Origin: Rhizobiales bacterium 62-47
GTDB taxonomy: Bacteria > Pseudomonadota > Alphaproteobacteria > Rhizobiales > Xanthobacteraceae
Assembly: GCA_001899255.1 (NCBI GenBank)
Contig: MKVX01000020.1
Location: forward strand, 243,511 to 307,510
Direction: 5' to 3'
DNA: 64,000 nucleotides
How positions within the stretch are numbered: the first letter of the stretch is position 1; every line of letters starts with the position of its first letter. The position numbers and the translations under genes are program-made. The notes beneath the pieces are model-generated. The model ran no database searches. It saw only the letters and a program-made list of their open reading frames with translations, and was not told the origin of the DNA. This document shows positions 1-7,642 of this stretch, piece by piece.

Positions 1-459
1 CTGGAACTGGGCCGTCGAGATAGCTTCGCCCTTGCCATGCAGCACTCGCGCTCGCTCAAATGCCGCCTGCGACGCATTGAGTTTTGCCTGAGCGACGGCG
101 AGCTGGCCTTTGGCAGTGGCGATCTTGTTGCTGAGATTCGTGAAAGACTGTAGGTCGAGAACACTGCCGTAGCCCTGCACCTGCCGCTGGTAAGGCACAG
201 TGTTCGGTCGCCTCACCGCGATATCGGCCTGCTTTTGCAAATCCGAGCTCAGCGTGATTGTCGGCAGCCCAGTGTCCGTGTGTGTAACATGGACGGCGGC
301 TTTAACCGGCTGCTCGCGCTGGGCTTCCGCCGTCGCTTCGCTGCGGCCTTCAATGAAGCCCCAGATGAGGAGCACACCAAGAGCTCCGATCAACACCAGC
401 ACAATCAATCCCCGAAGGAACCGGCGCACATGTCTAGCCAGGCCCTTATCATCAGTCAT
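1..459 (-). CDS. RND efflux membrane-fusion (periplasmic adaptor) protein, N-terminal part, cut by window edge
   Basis: I translated this myself on the minus strand from the ATG at 459-457; 153 codons are visible and the gene continues beyond position 1. The protein starts with a basic stretch, then one strong hydrophobic segment (about residues 16-36, membrane anchor or uncleaved signal), then an adaptor-like region. The end is Ala/Gln-rich helix typical of the coiled-coil hairpin of HlyD/AcrA-type adaptors. Such proteins bridge an inner-membrane RND or MFS pump and an outer-membrane channel. The start overlaps the stop of the MFS gene by 8 bp (ATGACTGA), so the two are translationally coupled. 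Family assignment rests on topology and composition only, because the lipoyl and beta-barrel parts lie outside the window. Confidence 0.7.
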   Translation of the reverse strand, partial: MTDDKGLARHVRRFLRGLIVLVLIGALGVLLIWGFIEGRSEATAEAQREQPVKAAVHVTHTDTGLPTITLSSDLQKQADIAVRRPNTVPYQRQVQGYGSVLDLQSFTNLSNKIATAKGQLAVAQAKLNASQAAFERARVLHGKGEAISTAQFQ

Positions 460-1690
460 GACCATGTTCGCTCCCGACGTGTTTGTTGCCCTCCGCAAAT
501 CGCGCCAGCAAGGCGAGGAGGCCGATGAGCGCCATGGCGGTGAGGGCTGCGCCGGCGAGGAAAGTCGCGACCGGCCCATAGATGTCCCAGAGAGCTCCTG
601 CGACGACACTAGCGATGAGCATGGCGATGCCGCTTGCGAGGTTGAACACACCAAACGCTGTTCCGCGCAACTCGGCCGGCGCCGTGTCGGCGACAAGTGT
701 CGCGAGCAGTCCCTGGGCCAAGCCCATATGGAGACCCCAAAACACCACGCCCACCAAAAGGACTGGCACCGATGTCGTGAAGGCAAGGATCAAATCGGCG
801 AAAACAAGCGTACTAACCCCGACGATCAGCACGCCCTGGCGTCCAAACCGGTCGGATAGCACACCGGCTGGATAAGCGGAGAGCGCGTAAACGATATTCA
901 TTACCACCATAACGGCGGGCACGATCGCGATTGCGAGGCCCACGTTCTGTGCCCTTAAAACCAAAAACGCTTCGCTGAACCGAGCCAGGGTCAGCACTAC
1001 GGCAACTCCTACTACGGCCCAGAACGGCCTCGATAGTCGCCAAGCGTCACTGAAACGTGGCTTAGGTTTTTCCAGGGTGGCGGCAGCCCGCTCCGGCTCT
1101 GCGACGCCAAACACCATCAGGGCGAGAGCGAAAAACGCGGGGACGACCGCAATCCAAAACACCATCGCGTAATTGTCGCGGGTGAGTAGCATGAGCCCGA
1201 GCGCGGCGAGTGGGCCGAGAAATGCGCCAATGGTGTCGAGCGATTGTCTTAGTCCGAAGCTTGCCCCGCGTAGCCGGGCTGGCGCGAGATCAGCTACAAG
1301 CGCATCGCGCGGCGCTCCGCGTACTCCCTTGCCTACCCGGTCAAGAAAACGGGCGGCTACAACCCACTCAATCGTAGTCGCGAGCGGAAAGATCGGCTTT
1401 GTCACGGCGGAGAGACCGTAGCCGATAGCCGCCAGCAGTTTGCGGCGACCCAGCCAGTCGGAAAGAGCGCCGCTGAAGACCTTAGTGATCATTGCCGTTG
1501 CTTCGGCGAGGCCCTCGATCAGCCCGACGGTGAGCGTTGAAGCGCGAAGAACGGTGACAAGATACACGGGCAGCAGCGCATGGATCATCTCGGAGGAGAT
1601 ATCCATGAACATCGATACGAACCCGAGCGTCCAGATTCCGCGTGGCAGGGCTCGAAGGCCTATAGAGGGAGGCAGAACATGATTAGCCAT
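452..1690 (-). CDS. MFS transporter of the ChrB-linked efflux operon
   Basis: A 412-residue protein with about 12 hydrophobic segments. It carries the MFS signature between TM2 and TM3 (GALSDWLGRRKLL, about residues 75-87) and its pseudo-repeat in the second half (GVLSDRFGRQGVL). I chose the ATG at 1690-1688, not the upstream one at 1756, because it gives a normal N-terminus (MANHVLPP) and an 8-bp overlap with the ChrB-like gene (ATGGCTAA). The downstream gene shows the same overlap length. The substrate is unknown. Position between a ChrB-domain protein and an efflux adaptor suggests export of a toxic oxyanion, metal or drug; that is inference from neighbours only. Confidence 0.85.
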   Translation of the reverse strand: MANHVLPPSIGLRALPRGIWTLGFVSMFMDISSEMIHALLPVYLVTVLRASTLTVGLIEGLAEATAMITKVFSGALSDWLGRRKLLAAIGYGLSAVTKPIFPLATTIEWVVAARFLDRVGKGVRGAPRDALVADLAPARLRGASFGLRQSLDTIGAFLGPLAALGLMLLTRDNYAMVFWIAVVPAFFALALMVFGVAEPERAAATLEKPKPRFSDAWRLSRPFWAVVGVAVVLTLARFSEAFLVLRAQNVGLAIAIVPAVMVVMNIVYALSAYPAGVLSDRFGRQGVLIVGVSTLVFADLILAFTTSVPVLLVGVVFWGLHMGLAQGLLATLVADTAPAELRGTAFGVFNLASGIAMLIASVVAGALWDIYGPVATFLAGAALTAMALIGLLALLARFAEGNKHVGSEHGHD

Positions 1691-2321
1691 GCTGCCGTCT
1701 TCCCGGATGCTTCGGGGCGTGCTCCCGGCCGTTGGCGTCCAGCGGATCTGCATCACATTCTATTGGAGCATTTACGCCTTCGTGAGCGTAGACTTCCTCA
1801 GCGAAGGCGGTCAACGCTGTGCCGCAGGTCTCAAATTGCTCCGTTGCCTTCTGTATTCGGGCGTCCGGAAAGAAGTCGCGCGTTTTGATTTTCGCGAACC
1901 AGGCTGAAAGCTTGTTGAGGTCATCTTCAATCTCTTCGAGTTCGGCGAAGGTGAACTTCCGAAGCCGGGTCTCCTCTTTAATCTCATCAAGAAAGCCGCG
2001 CGAGCGTTCTGCGAATTCATCATATTCCCGAGCTCGATCGGCTTGGAAACGGGTGATAAGCGTTTCCTGTTCAGTTGGGCTCATCGCCTGGACTAGAAAT
2101 ACGGTCGCACTCCCGTTCTGCTTTCGAACGCTATCGGCCAGTTGCGCGAAGAGTTCAGCATGGCCTTCCGCTTGCGGTAGCACCCATGCTCCATTTAGGG
2201 CGCTAGCAGCACCCGCTGCGCGCAAGCGCCGCCAAAGTGCCACGCGCGCGCTGGAGGGCGCAGCAGGAAGCTGCGCCAGGAACAGCAGCCAATTCGGTTC
2301 GTGAGTAATACCAACCTCCAT
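1683..2321 (-). CDS. ChrB N-terminal-domain protein (chromate-resistance family)
   Basis: A 212-residue protein whose N-terminal 150 residues match the ChrB N-terminal domain pattern (NWLLFLAQLPAAPSSARVAL, then a Trp-Arg-Arg-Leu segment). An acidic, charged helical region around residues 120-160 follows. Full-length ChrB proteins of chromate operons have a second C-terminal domain and exceed 300 residues; that domain is absent here. ChrB is described as a chromate-responsive regulator of chrA in some bacteria, but no chrA is visible. The ATG at 2321-2319 directly abuts a 16-bp palindrome, so the transcript may be leaderless. A GGAGG lies just inside the reading frame without an obvious ATG, GTG or TTG start behind it. 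Confidence 0.8.
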   Translation of the reverse strand: MEVGITHEPNWLLFLAQLPAAPSSARVALWRRLRAAGAASALNGAWVLPQAEGHAELFAQLADSVRKQNGSATVFLVQAMSPTEQETLITRFQADRAREYDEFAERSRGFLDEIKEETRLRKFTFAELEEIEDDLNKLSAWFAKIKTRDFFPDARIQKATEQFETCGTALTAFAEEVYAHEGVNAPIECDADPLDANGREHAPKHPGRRQHG

Positions 2322-2336
2322 GCAACACCTGTTGCA
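2321..2336. promoter_or_regulatory. Operator candidate 1 of the chrB-like operon
   Basis: TGCAACACCTGTTGCA is a dyad of two 7-bp arms (TGCAACA/TGTTGCA) around a 2-bp centre. It overlaps the start codon of the ChrB-like gene. On the minus strand a weak promoter can be read between the two dyads: TTGCAT (2362-2357), 17 bp, TATTGC (2339-2334). A protein bound here would cover the -10 and the transcription start. Confidence 0.6.
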
Positions 2337-2357
2337 ATACAGATGACCCAGGCCAAA

Positions 2358-2373
2358 TGCAACAGGTGTTACT
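2358..2373. promoter_or_regulatory. Operator candidate 2 of the chrB-like operon
   Basis: TGCAACAGGTGTTACT repeats the dyad at 2321-2336 with a slightly degenerate second arm. The 13 bases AACACCTGTTGCA occur here on the opposite strand as an exact copy. The centres of the two dyads are 37 bp apart, about 3.5 helical turns. The site overlaps the candidate -35 element. Confidence 0.55.
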
Positions 2374-2560
2374 CCAGAGCGAGGCTGACTGTTTGCCCGT
2401 GCGCATCAGAGGCGCTCGCGCGCCTAGGGTTGCGGAATTCAGCTATGATGCATCTGTCCGGAGAGGCACGGTTCGATCCGCAGACGTTACCCCGACTGGC
2501 TTGTAAGGTTGAAACGCCTGGCTGACCCGCTCCCCGCGAGGGACCGGAACGTGCTCACGC

Positions 2561-2788
2561 TTACGCCGCTTTCCAGATTCGCGCTTCCTTCACCTCACGT
2601 TCTTGGAGGGTCTTTTGTTTAGTCAGCGAGGTACGCCAGCCATCTGCCGTCAACGAACTTCCTTCATGACCAGCGAAATGTAGCGTGGCGAAAAGTAGAG
2701 GACTCGGCCATAGCGCAGGACGCAGCGAAAACCGTTTCAAAAACCGTTTCAGAATTGACTTTTGAAACGGTGCAATATTGGTAAGCTA
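2561..2788 (-). pseudogene. Start-less open frame, possible gene remnant
   Basis: About 75 codons are open on the minus strand from just after an in-frame TAG (near 2788) to the TAA at 2563-2561. There is no ATG or GTG in frame. The C-terminal half reads like real protein (for example GHEGSSLTADGWRTSLT and KEARIWKAA) with high polar content, but I do not recognise a family. The N-terminal half contains the repeated LKRFLKRF that arises from the DNA repeat at 2731-2752. It could be the tail of a gene lost by recombination beside the tRNA, or chance. Confidence 0.25.
2731..2771. repeat. Inverted repeat with an extra direct copy, next to tRNA-Arg
   Basis: ACCGTTTCAAAA (2731-2742) is perfectly inverted as TTTTGAAACGGT (2760-2771). 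A second direct copy, ACCGTTTCAG, lies in between (2743-2752), exactly 12 bp after the first. The cluster ends 28 bp from the 3' end of tRNA-Arg. Iterated 10-mers of this kind may bind a recombinase or regulator; it could also form a hairpin. Function is not established. Confidence 0.6.
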
Positions 2789-2798
2789 TTGAATTGAC

Positions 2799-2875
2799 TG
2801 GCGCGCCCGAAGAGATTCGAACTCCTGACCCCCAGATTCGTAGTCTGGTGCTCTATCCAGCTGAGCTACGGGCGC
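2799..2875 (-). tRNA. tRNA-Arg (anticodon ACG)
   Basis: Read on the minus strand, this is a complete cloverleaf. The acceptor stem is GCGCCCG/CGGGCGC, the D-arm contains AGCTCAGCTGGATAGAGC, and the anticodon stem CCAGA/TCTGG has loop CTACGAA, giving anticodon ACG. A TTCGAAT T-loop, discriminator G and an encoded CCA follow. A34 would be edited to inosine and read CGU, CGC and CGA. Its 3' end faces the accessory operon at 1-2321, the usual side for integration at a tRNA gene. Confidence 0.95.
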
Positions 2876-3157
2876 GTTGGCTGCAGGTCGTACGGACCTG
2901 AGGGCCGCCGATGCCGCATCTGTTTCCGGACGATTTGGAAGCGTCGCGAAAGCGGGCCATAGCTAACGGCTTCGAACCCACTTGGCAAGCCTCTGGCCGC
3001 GTCGTCGCGAGACGTTTTGCAACTCCAGGAAAAATCCGTCGCGGTCCGTGTGCCGATTTGGCGGAAATGCCGCGCTCCGGTTTGATCGGCGGCAATAGCA
3101 CATAAACATCAGCATGTTAGGTCAATCGGCAACGCCCGGCCGCAATCTGCAAACTCA

Positions 3158-4645
3158 TCAGGCGCGGATACGTTCGTTGCGCAGGCTGGCCAACTCGACC
3201 GGCCGATCCGGAATCGCGATCCGGAAGGTTGCGCCGATCGTCCCCTCGACCAGATGAATATCGCCGCCATGGGCGCGCACCAATTCCGCCGCGATGGCCA
3301 GGCCGAGGCCACTGCCACCGGCGCGGTCGGACGCCTGGAACGCCTCGAACAAATGATTGCGCGCCTTCGCCGGTACGCCGGGGCCGGTATCGGATACTTC
3401 GATGACAGCGACGCTGCCTTCGCGGCGACCGGTGACGCGAATCTGCTCCGGCGCGGCATCGCTCTTGGTCTGGCTTTCCAGTGCCTGTGCCGCGTTACGC
3501 ACCAGATTGAGCAAGATCCGAAACAGTTGATCCGGATCGGCATCGATCATCAGCCCGCGTTCGATCGCATTGATCCAGTCAATCGATGAGTTGGAGCCCA
3601 GCCCCGCCGATTCACGAACCTCGTTGACGATCGGCTCCAGCAGCACCATGCGCCGATCCGGCGCGGCTTCCTGCGCGCGGCCATAAGACAGTGTCGATTG
3701 GCAGAGAGCGATGGCGCGCTCCAGTGAGCGCATCAGCTTCGGTGCGAAGCGTTGCACGCGCGGGTCCGGCACGCTGGCAAGCTGATCGGAGAGCAGTTGC
3801 GACGACGCCAGCATGTTGCGCAGGTCATGGTTGATCTTGGACACCGCCAGCCCCAGCGCCGCCAGCCGGCTTTTCTGATGCAGCATCGACACCAGATCGC
3901 GCTGCATGTCCGACAACTCGCGCTCCGCGATGCCAATCTCATCGCCGCGCTGCGACGGCGCAACGATGCTCGCCGGGCTTTCCGGATTCTGGTGGAAGCC
4001 CACCAGATTGGCCGTCAAGCGACGCATCGGCCGCACGAACAGGAAATGCAGCGCCAGATACACCAGCGCGGCCGTGAGAACGGCGATCGCCAGTGAAAAC
4101 AGCAGCAGATTGCGGGAAAACCGGTACATCGACTGGCGCAGCGGCCACTCGTCGACCACCACTTCGATGAACTGGGCGCCGCCCGGCGCGGGGCCGATGA
4201 TGCGGATCGTCTCCTGGCCGCTCTCCAGCATGGTCTCGAGCGCGCCGGTAATGGCGGACCACGCCGTCATCTCGCGCATATCGACATCATGATCGACCGC
4301 CGACGGCAGATCGGCGCTGGCAAGCAGGCGCCGTTGCTGCCCCATCTTGATCGCCACAGCCCGAGCACCAATGCTGCTGAGAATCTGGCGCGCCAGCGAA
4401 TCCGGCACCATGCCGCTCGGCGCCGCGTCCAGCACGAGCGCAGCCGTATTGGCCGCGGCAATCCGGTCGTTCAGACGATTCATGCGGAAATTGGCGATGG
4501 CCGGGACGTAAATCAGCACTTCCGCGATCATGACCAGCGGAATGGTCAACAGCAGCAGCTTGCCGGACAGGCCCAACCGCCCCCGCGGCAACAGACGCGA
4601 CGGCCTGGCACTCAGTCGCTCGCTGGCTTGTGGCACAATCTCCAT
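3158..4645 (-). CDS. Orphan HAMP sensor histidine kinase
   Basis: A 495-residue membrane kinase. An N-terminal TM (LLLLTIPLVMIAEVLIYVPA) is followed by a periplasmic sensor of about 140 residues, a second TM (LLLFSLAIAVLTAALVYLAL), HAMP, a DHp domain with phospho-acceptor His in KINHDLRN, and a HATPase domain. Visible ATPase boxes are LLNLVRNAAQAL (N), DTGPGVP (G1) and GGSGLGLAI (G2). I chose the ATG at 4645-4643: the open frame extends upstream to 4987, but that part crosses the rpmH promoter and reads like non-coding sequence. No response regulator is adjacent, so its partner is unknown. The gene is divergent from rpmH. Confidence 0.88.
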   Translation of the reverse strand: MEIVPQASERLSARPSRLLPRGRLGLSGKLLLLTIPLVMIAEVLIYVPAIANFRMNRLNDRIAAANTAALVLDAAPSGMVPDSLARQILSSIGARAVAIKMGQQRRLLASADLPSAVDHDVDMREMTAWSAITGALETMLESGQETIRIIGPAPGGAQFIEVVVDEWPLRQSMYRFSRNLLLFSLAIAVLTAALVYLALHFLFVRPMRRLTANLVGFHQNPESPASIVAPSQRGDEIGIAERELSDMQRDLVSMLHQKSRLAALGLAVSKINHDLRNMLASSQLLSDQLASVPDPRVQRFAPKLMRSLERAIALCQSTLSYGRAQEAAPDRRMVLLEPIVNEVRESAGLGSNSSIDWINAIERGLMIDADPDQLFRILLNLVRNAAQALESQTKSDAAPEQIRVTGRREGSVAVIEVSDTGPGVPAKARNHLFEAFQASDRAGGSGLGLAIAAELVRAHGGDIHLVEGTIGATFRIAIPDRPVELASLRNERIRA

Positions 4646-5043
4646 TTGTAACGTCGTGCGTTCCAATATGCGGCTGGCCGGGGTCGGCTCAAACTTCCAT
4701 GCGGCTCCGTTGCCAGACACTACCACACTATAAAGACGGTACACGCGGGGTCGCCAGGTCACCTCAAGTTCCATGATCGCCCCGGGGCGCGACTCAACCG
4801 CCGGAAAACGGCGGGAAATCTCCGCCAAGGCCCGAAAATGCCGGGCTTTTCCACGGGAGACCGGCGAGGCCATCGAAACGTTGACGGAAACAGGCGGCTC
4901 CCGTATAAGCCGCGCCAACCGTCCGCGATGGCCCGGCTTGCCGGGATGCGGCTCTTTTGGGCCGGAAACGGCCTGAATTCGGGCCAATCCTCGCGGATTT
5001 ACCCATTACCTCGGCGTATTGCCCGGTCAGCGGAGAACGACCC
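4646..5043. other. Divergent intergenic region between the sensor kinase and rpmH
   Basis: A 398-bp stretch holding the rpmH promoter (4881-4909) and the rpmH ribosome-binding site (GGAGAACG before 5044). The minus-strand frame of the kinase stays open through part of it, but I see no convincing start there. No strong kinase promoter was recognised. Confidence 0.5.
4881..4909 (+). promoter_or_regulatory. Sigma-70-type promoter of rpmH-rnpA-yidC
   Basis: TTGACG (4881-4886), a 17-bp spacer and TATAAG (4904-4909) make a near-consensus housekeeping promoter. The predicted transcription start is near 4916, about 130 nt before the rpmH GTG. This is the clearest promoter in the window, as expected for a ribosomal-protein gene. 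Confidence 0.8.
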
Positions 5044-5178
5044 GTGAAGCGGACTTATCAACCCAGTAAACTGGTGCGCAAGCGCCGTCACGGATTCCGC
5101 GCGCGTCTTGCGACTACCGGTGGCCGCAAAGTGCTTGCTGCACGCCGTGCTCGCGGACGGAAGCGCCTGAGCGCCTGA
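5044..5178 (+). CDS. rpmH: Ribosomal protein bL34
   Basis: A 44-residue, very basic protein starting [18 protein letters not shown], the diagnostic L34 N-terminus, with the conserved [19 protein letters not shown] segment. It is a component of the large ribosomal subunit. It starts with GTG at 5044, preceded by GGAGAACGACCC; longer in-frame starts upstream do not fit the family. It is followed 24 bp later by rnpA, the usual rpmH-rnpA pairing, and is driven by the promoter at 4881-4909. Confidence 0.98.
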   Translation: MKRTYQPSKLVRKRRHGFRARLATTGGRKVLAARRARGRKRLSA

Positions 5179-5202
5179 GCGGGCCTTTAACAGGACCTCA
5201 TC

Positions 5203-5544
5203 ATGGATCGGCTAAGGCAGCGGGCGGATTTTCTCGCCGTTGCCGCTGCGGCGCGGATGACACGTCCTGCTTTCGTCGTCCAGCGACGCATTCGCGATGA
5301 CGATGGACCGGTGCGGATCGGCTTCACTGTATCCAAAAAAGTAGGAACGGCCACCGAACGCAACCGCGTGCGCCGCCGACTTCGCGAATTGGTGAAGCGG
5401 CTGGATGCCATATCTATGCATCCCCATAGTGATTATGTGTTAGTCGGGCGTCGCACCGCATTGAGCCGCGGCTTTGCGATCATGCTGGATGACCTGCGCT
5501 CCGCCGTCCATCGCCTCGAACGTCAGTCGCCGGAACGTTCCTGA
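5203..5544 (+). CDS. rnpA: Ribonuclease P protein component
   Basis: A 113-residue basic protein that partners RNase P RNA in maturing tRNA 5' ends. The signature RNR motif is visible (ATERNRVRRRLREL, about residues 50-63), preceded by RIGFTVSKKVG. It lies between rpmH and yidC, as in most bacteria. The small yidD gene that often follows rnpA is absent: only 73 bp separate it from yidC. Confidence 0.97.
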   Translation: MDRLRQRADFLAVAAAARMTRPAFVVQRRIRDDDGPVRIGFTVSKKVGTATERNRVRRRLRELVKRLDAISMHPHSDYVLVGRRTALSRGFAIMLDDLRSAVHRLERQSPERS

Positions 5545-5617
5545 TCCGACCCTTTTCGCCATCGACGGGCCACCGCCCTTCAAGTTGCAACTCGACTAGA
5601 ATGACGAGACCTGAACG

Positions 5618-7480
5618 ATGACCGACAATCGCAACACCATCATCGCCGTCGTCCTTTCCGGTCTGGTGCTGATCGGCTGGCAGTACTTCTTCAACATTCC
5701 GCAGATGGAGAAGCAGCGCGCCACCGAGCGCGCGCAGAGCGAACTGGCGAAGAGCACCCCGCAGCCGGCGGCGGCGGCCAATCAAGCCGGCACTGCAAGC
5801 AGCACGCCGTCCGCGCCTGGCACGGCCCCGACGGTCAATCAGCCTGCTGCGGCGGCGACAATCGTCAGCCGCGACGCTGCCGTCGCCGGCTCGCCGCGCA
5901 TCAAGATCGAGACCCCGCGCCTGAGCGGCAGCATTGCGTTGAAGGGTGCGCGTATCGACGACCTGTCGCTGGTGCAGTATCGCGACACGGTCGATCCGCT
6001 TTCACCCGCCATCGTGCTGTTCTCTCCTTCCGGCACGGCGCACCCGTATTACGCCGAATTCGGCTGGGTTGCAGCCAGCGGCACCGCGACGAAAATCCCG
6101 GATCAGAATACGCCGTGGCAACAGGACGGCTCGGGCAACCTGACGCCCGACCATCCGGTCAAGCTAAAATGGGATAACGGTGAAGGCCTGACTTTCAACC
6201 GGACCATCAGCATCGACGACCGTTACCTGTTTTCGATCAAGGACGACGTCACCAACACTGGTAACGCTCCTGTGACGCTGTATCCGTTCGCGTTGATCTC
6301 GCGGCACGGCACGCCGGAAGTGTCCGGCTACTACATCCTCCATGAAGGTCTGGTCGGCTATCTCGGCGACCAAGGGCTGCAGGAGTACAGCTACAAGAAA
6401 ATCAGCGAGACCAAGGCGGTCAATTTCAAGGTCACCAACGGCTGGCTCGGCATCACCGACAAGTACTGGGCGTCGGCGCTGCTACCGGCCACCGACGCGG
6501 CATTACAGGCGCGTTTCTCGTCGAGCCAGGCAGGCACGGTTCAGACCTACCAGACCGACTATCTCGAGAACGCGCAAACCGTTGCGCCGGGTGGCGGCAA
6601 GGCCAGCACCAGCACGCGGCTGTTCGCCGGCGCCAAGGAAGCAGGCGTGGTGGGCATCAACTTCCCGCTTGCAGGCCTCGGCGGCTACAACAAGCAACTC
6701 GAGCTCAACCACTTCGACCTGCTGATCGATTGGGGCTGGTTCTACTTCATCACCAAACCGATGTTCCTGGCGCTCGACTTCTTCTATCGCCTGGTCGGCA
6801 ACTTCGGCGTCGCCATCCTGTTGGTGACGGTGCTGGTGAAGCTCTTGTTCTTCCCCCTGGCCAACAAGTCGTACGCATCGATGGCCAAAATGAAGGCGAT
6901 CCAGCCGCAACTGGTGGCGCTGAAAGAACGCTTCCCCGACGACCGGATGAAGCAGCAGCAGGAGATGATGGAGATTTACAAGAAGGAGAAGATCAACCCG
7001 ATCGCCGGTTGCCTTCCCGTCGCCTTGCAGATACCGGTTTTCTTCTCGCTTTATAAAGTGCTGTTCGTCACCATCGAAATGCGGCACGCGCCGTTCTACG
7101 GCTGGATCAAGGATCTCTCCGCGCTCGATCCGACCAACCTCTTCACGCTGTTCGGTTTATTGCCTTACGATCCGACACAAATCCCGCTGCTCGGACCGCA
7201 TCTGGTGCTTGGCCTGTGGCCGATCATCATGGGCATCACGATGTGGTTCCAGATGAAGCTCAACCCGACGCCGCCGGATCCGACGCAGAAGATGATCTTC
7301 GACTGGATGCCGCTGATCTTCACTTTCATGCTGGCCTCATTCCCGGCGGGTCTCGTGATCTACTGGGCGTGGAACAACACGCTGTCGGTGCTGCAGCAGA
7401 GCTACATCATGCGCCGCAACGGCGTGAAAGTTGAACTGTTCGACAACGTGAAGGCTGTGTTCGCGAAGAAGGCGACCTAG
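5618..7480 (+). CDS. yidC: Membrane protein insertase YidC
   Basis: A 620-residue inner-membrane insertase/foldase acting alone or with SecYEG. TM1 (about residues 8-25) is followed by an Ala/Pro-rich linker and a large periplasmic P1 domain (to about residue 350). The conserved C-terminal core with further TMs includes GWFYFITKPMFLALDFFY, the basic cytoplasmic loop (NKSYASMAKMKAIQPQ) and INPIAGCLPVALQIPVFFSL. Length and architecture fit the Gram-negative type. It is third in the rpmH-rnpA-yidC cluster and is followed by a hairpin terminator at 7522. Confidence 0.97.
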   Translation: MTDNRNTIIAVVLSGLVLIGWQYFFNIPQMEKQRATERAQSELAKSTPQPAAAANQAGTASSTPSAPGTAPTVNQPAAAATIVSRDAAVAGSPRIKIETPRLSGSIALKGARIDDLSLVQYRDTVDPLSPAIVLFSPSGTAHPYYAEFGWVAASGTATKIPDQNTPWQQDGSGNLTPDHPVKLKWDNGEGLTFNRTISIDDRYLFSIKDDVTNTGNAPVTLYPFALISRHGTPEVSGYYILHEGLVGYLGDQGLQEYSYKKISETKAVNFKVTNGWLGITDKYWASALLPATDAALQARFSSSQAGTVQTYQTDYLENAQTVAPGGGKASTSTRLFAGAKEAGVVGINFPLAGLGGYNKQLELNHFDLLIDWGWFYFITKPMFLALDFFYRLVGNFGVAILLVTVLVKLLFFPLANKSYASMAKMKAIQPQLVALKERFPDDRMKQQQEMMEIYKKEKINPIAGCLPVALQIPVFFSLYKVLFVTIEMRHAPFYGWIKDLSALDPTNLFTLFGLLPYDPTQIPLLGPHLVLGLWPIIMGITMWFQMKLNPTPPDPTQKMIFDWMPLIFTFMLASFPAGLVIYWAWNNTLSVLQQSYIMRRNGVKVELFDNVKAVFAKKAT

Positions 7481-7521
7481 CAACCAGCTTTCGCAGAACT
7501 GCGGAATTTCGCACGACGCCG

Positions 7522-7557
7522 AGCCCGGACTTGTTCCGGGCTTCGACGTTTTGTTTA
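7522..7557 (+). terminator. Rho-independent terminator after yidC
   Basis: AGCCCGGA (7522-7529), loop CTTGT, TCCGGGCT (7535-7542) form a perfect 8-bp GC-rich stem, followed by a T-rich tail to 7557. It separates the rpmH-rnpA-yidC unit from yihA. Confidence 0.75.
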
Positions 7558-7642
7558 CTGGTAAAAGCGGACTGTCTTGCTGCGCACACACCGCGTTCGC
7601 GGCAAGCACGCTCGCATAGAACGAGACACGGAAAGCCATTCC

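Larger units (their letters stand above)
2374..2798. other. Intergenic stretch between the chrB-like operon and tRNA-Arg
   Basis: No intact gene is visible. The stretch holds a start-less open frame (2561-2788, minus) and a cluster of inverted and direct repeats at 2731-2771, listed separately. The rest (2374-2560) shows nothing I can name. Confidence 0.5.

Noticed and set aside
1683..2321. Calling the first operon gene a full chromate regulator chrB, or the operon chromate resistance
   Set aside because: The C-terminal ChrB domain and chrA are absent, so only the domain assignment is supported.
2911..3105. Plus-strand 64-codon open frame starting MPHLFPDDLEASRKRA with a GAGGG ahead of it
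   Set aside because: No recognisable family, no neighbour logic, and high-GC genomes give many such frames. Left out as unsupported, though not excluded.
4646..4987. N-terminal 114-residue extension of the sensor kinase
   Set aside because: It is rich in Arg, Pro and Gly, crosses the rpmH promoter, lacks a ribosome-binding site and precedes the first TM without any domain pattern.
4880..5550. Replication origin near rpmH-rnpA
   Set aside because: This gene pair marks oriC in some bacteria, but no dnaA, no cluster of DnaA boxes (TTATCCACA-like) and no AT-rich unwinding region is present. In alphaproteobacteria the origin lies elsewhere.
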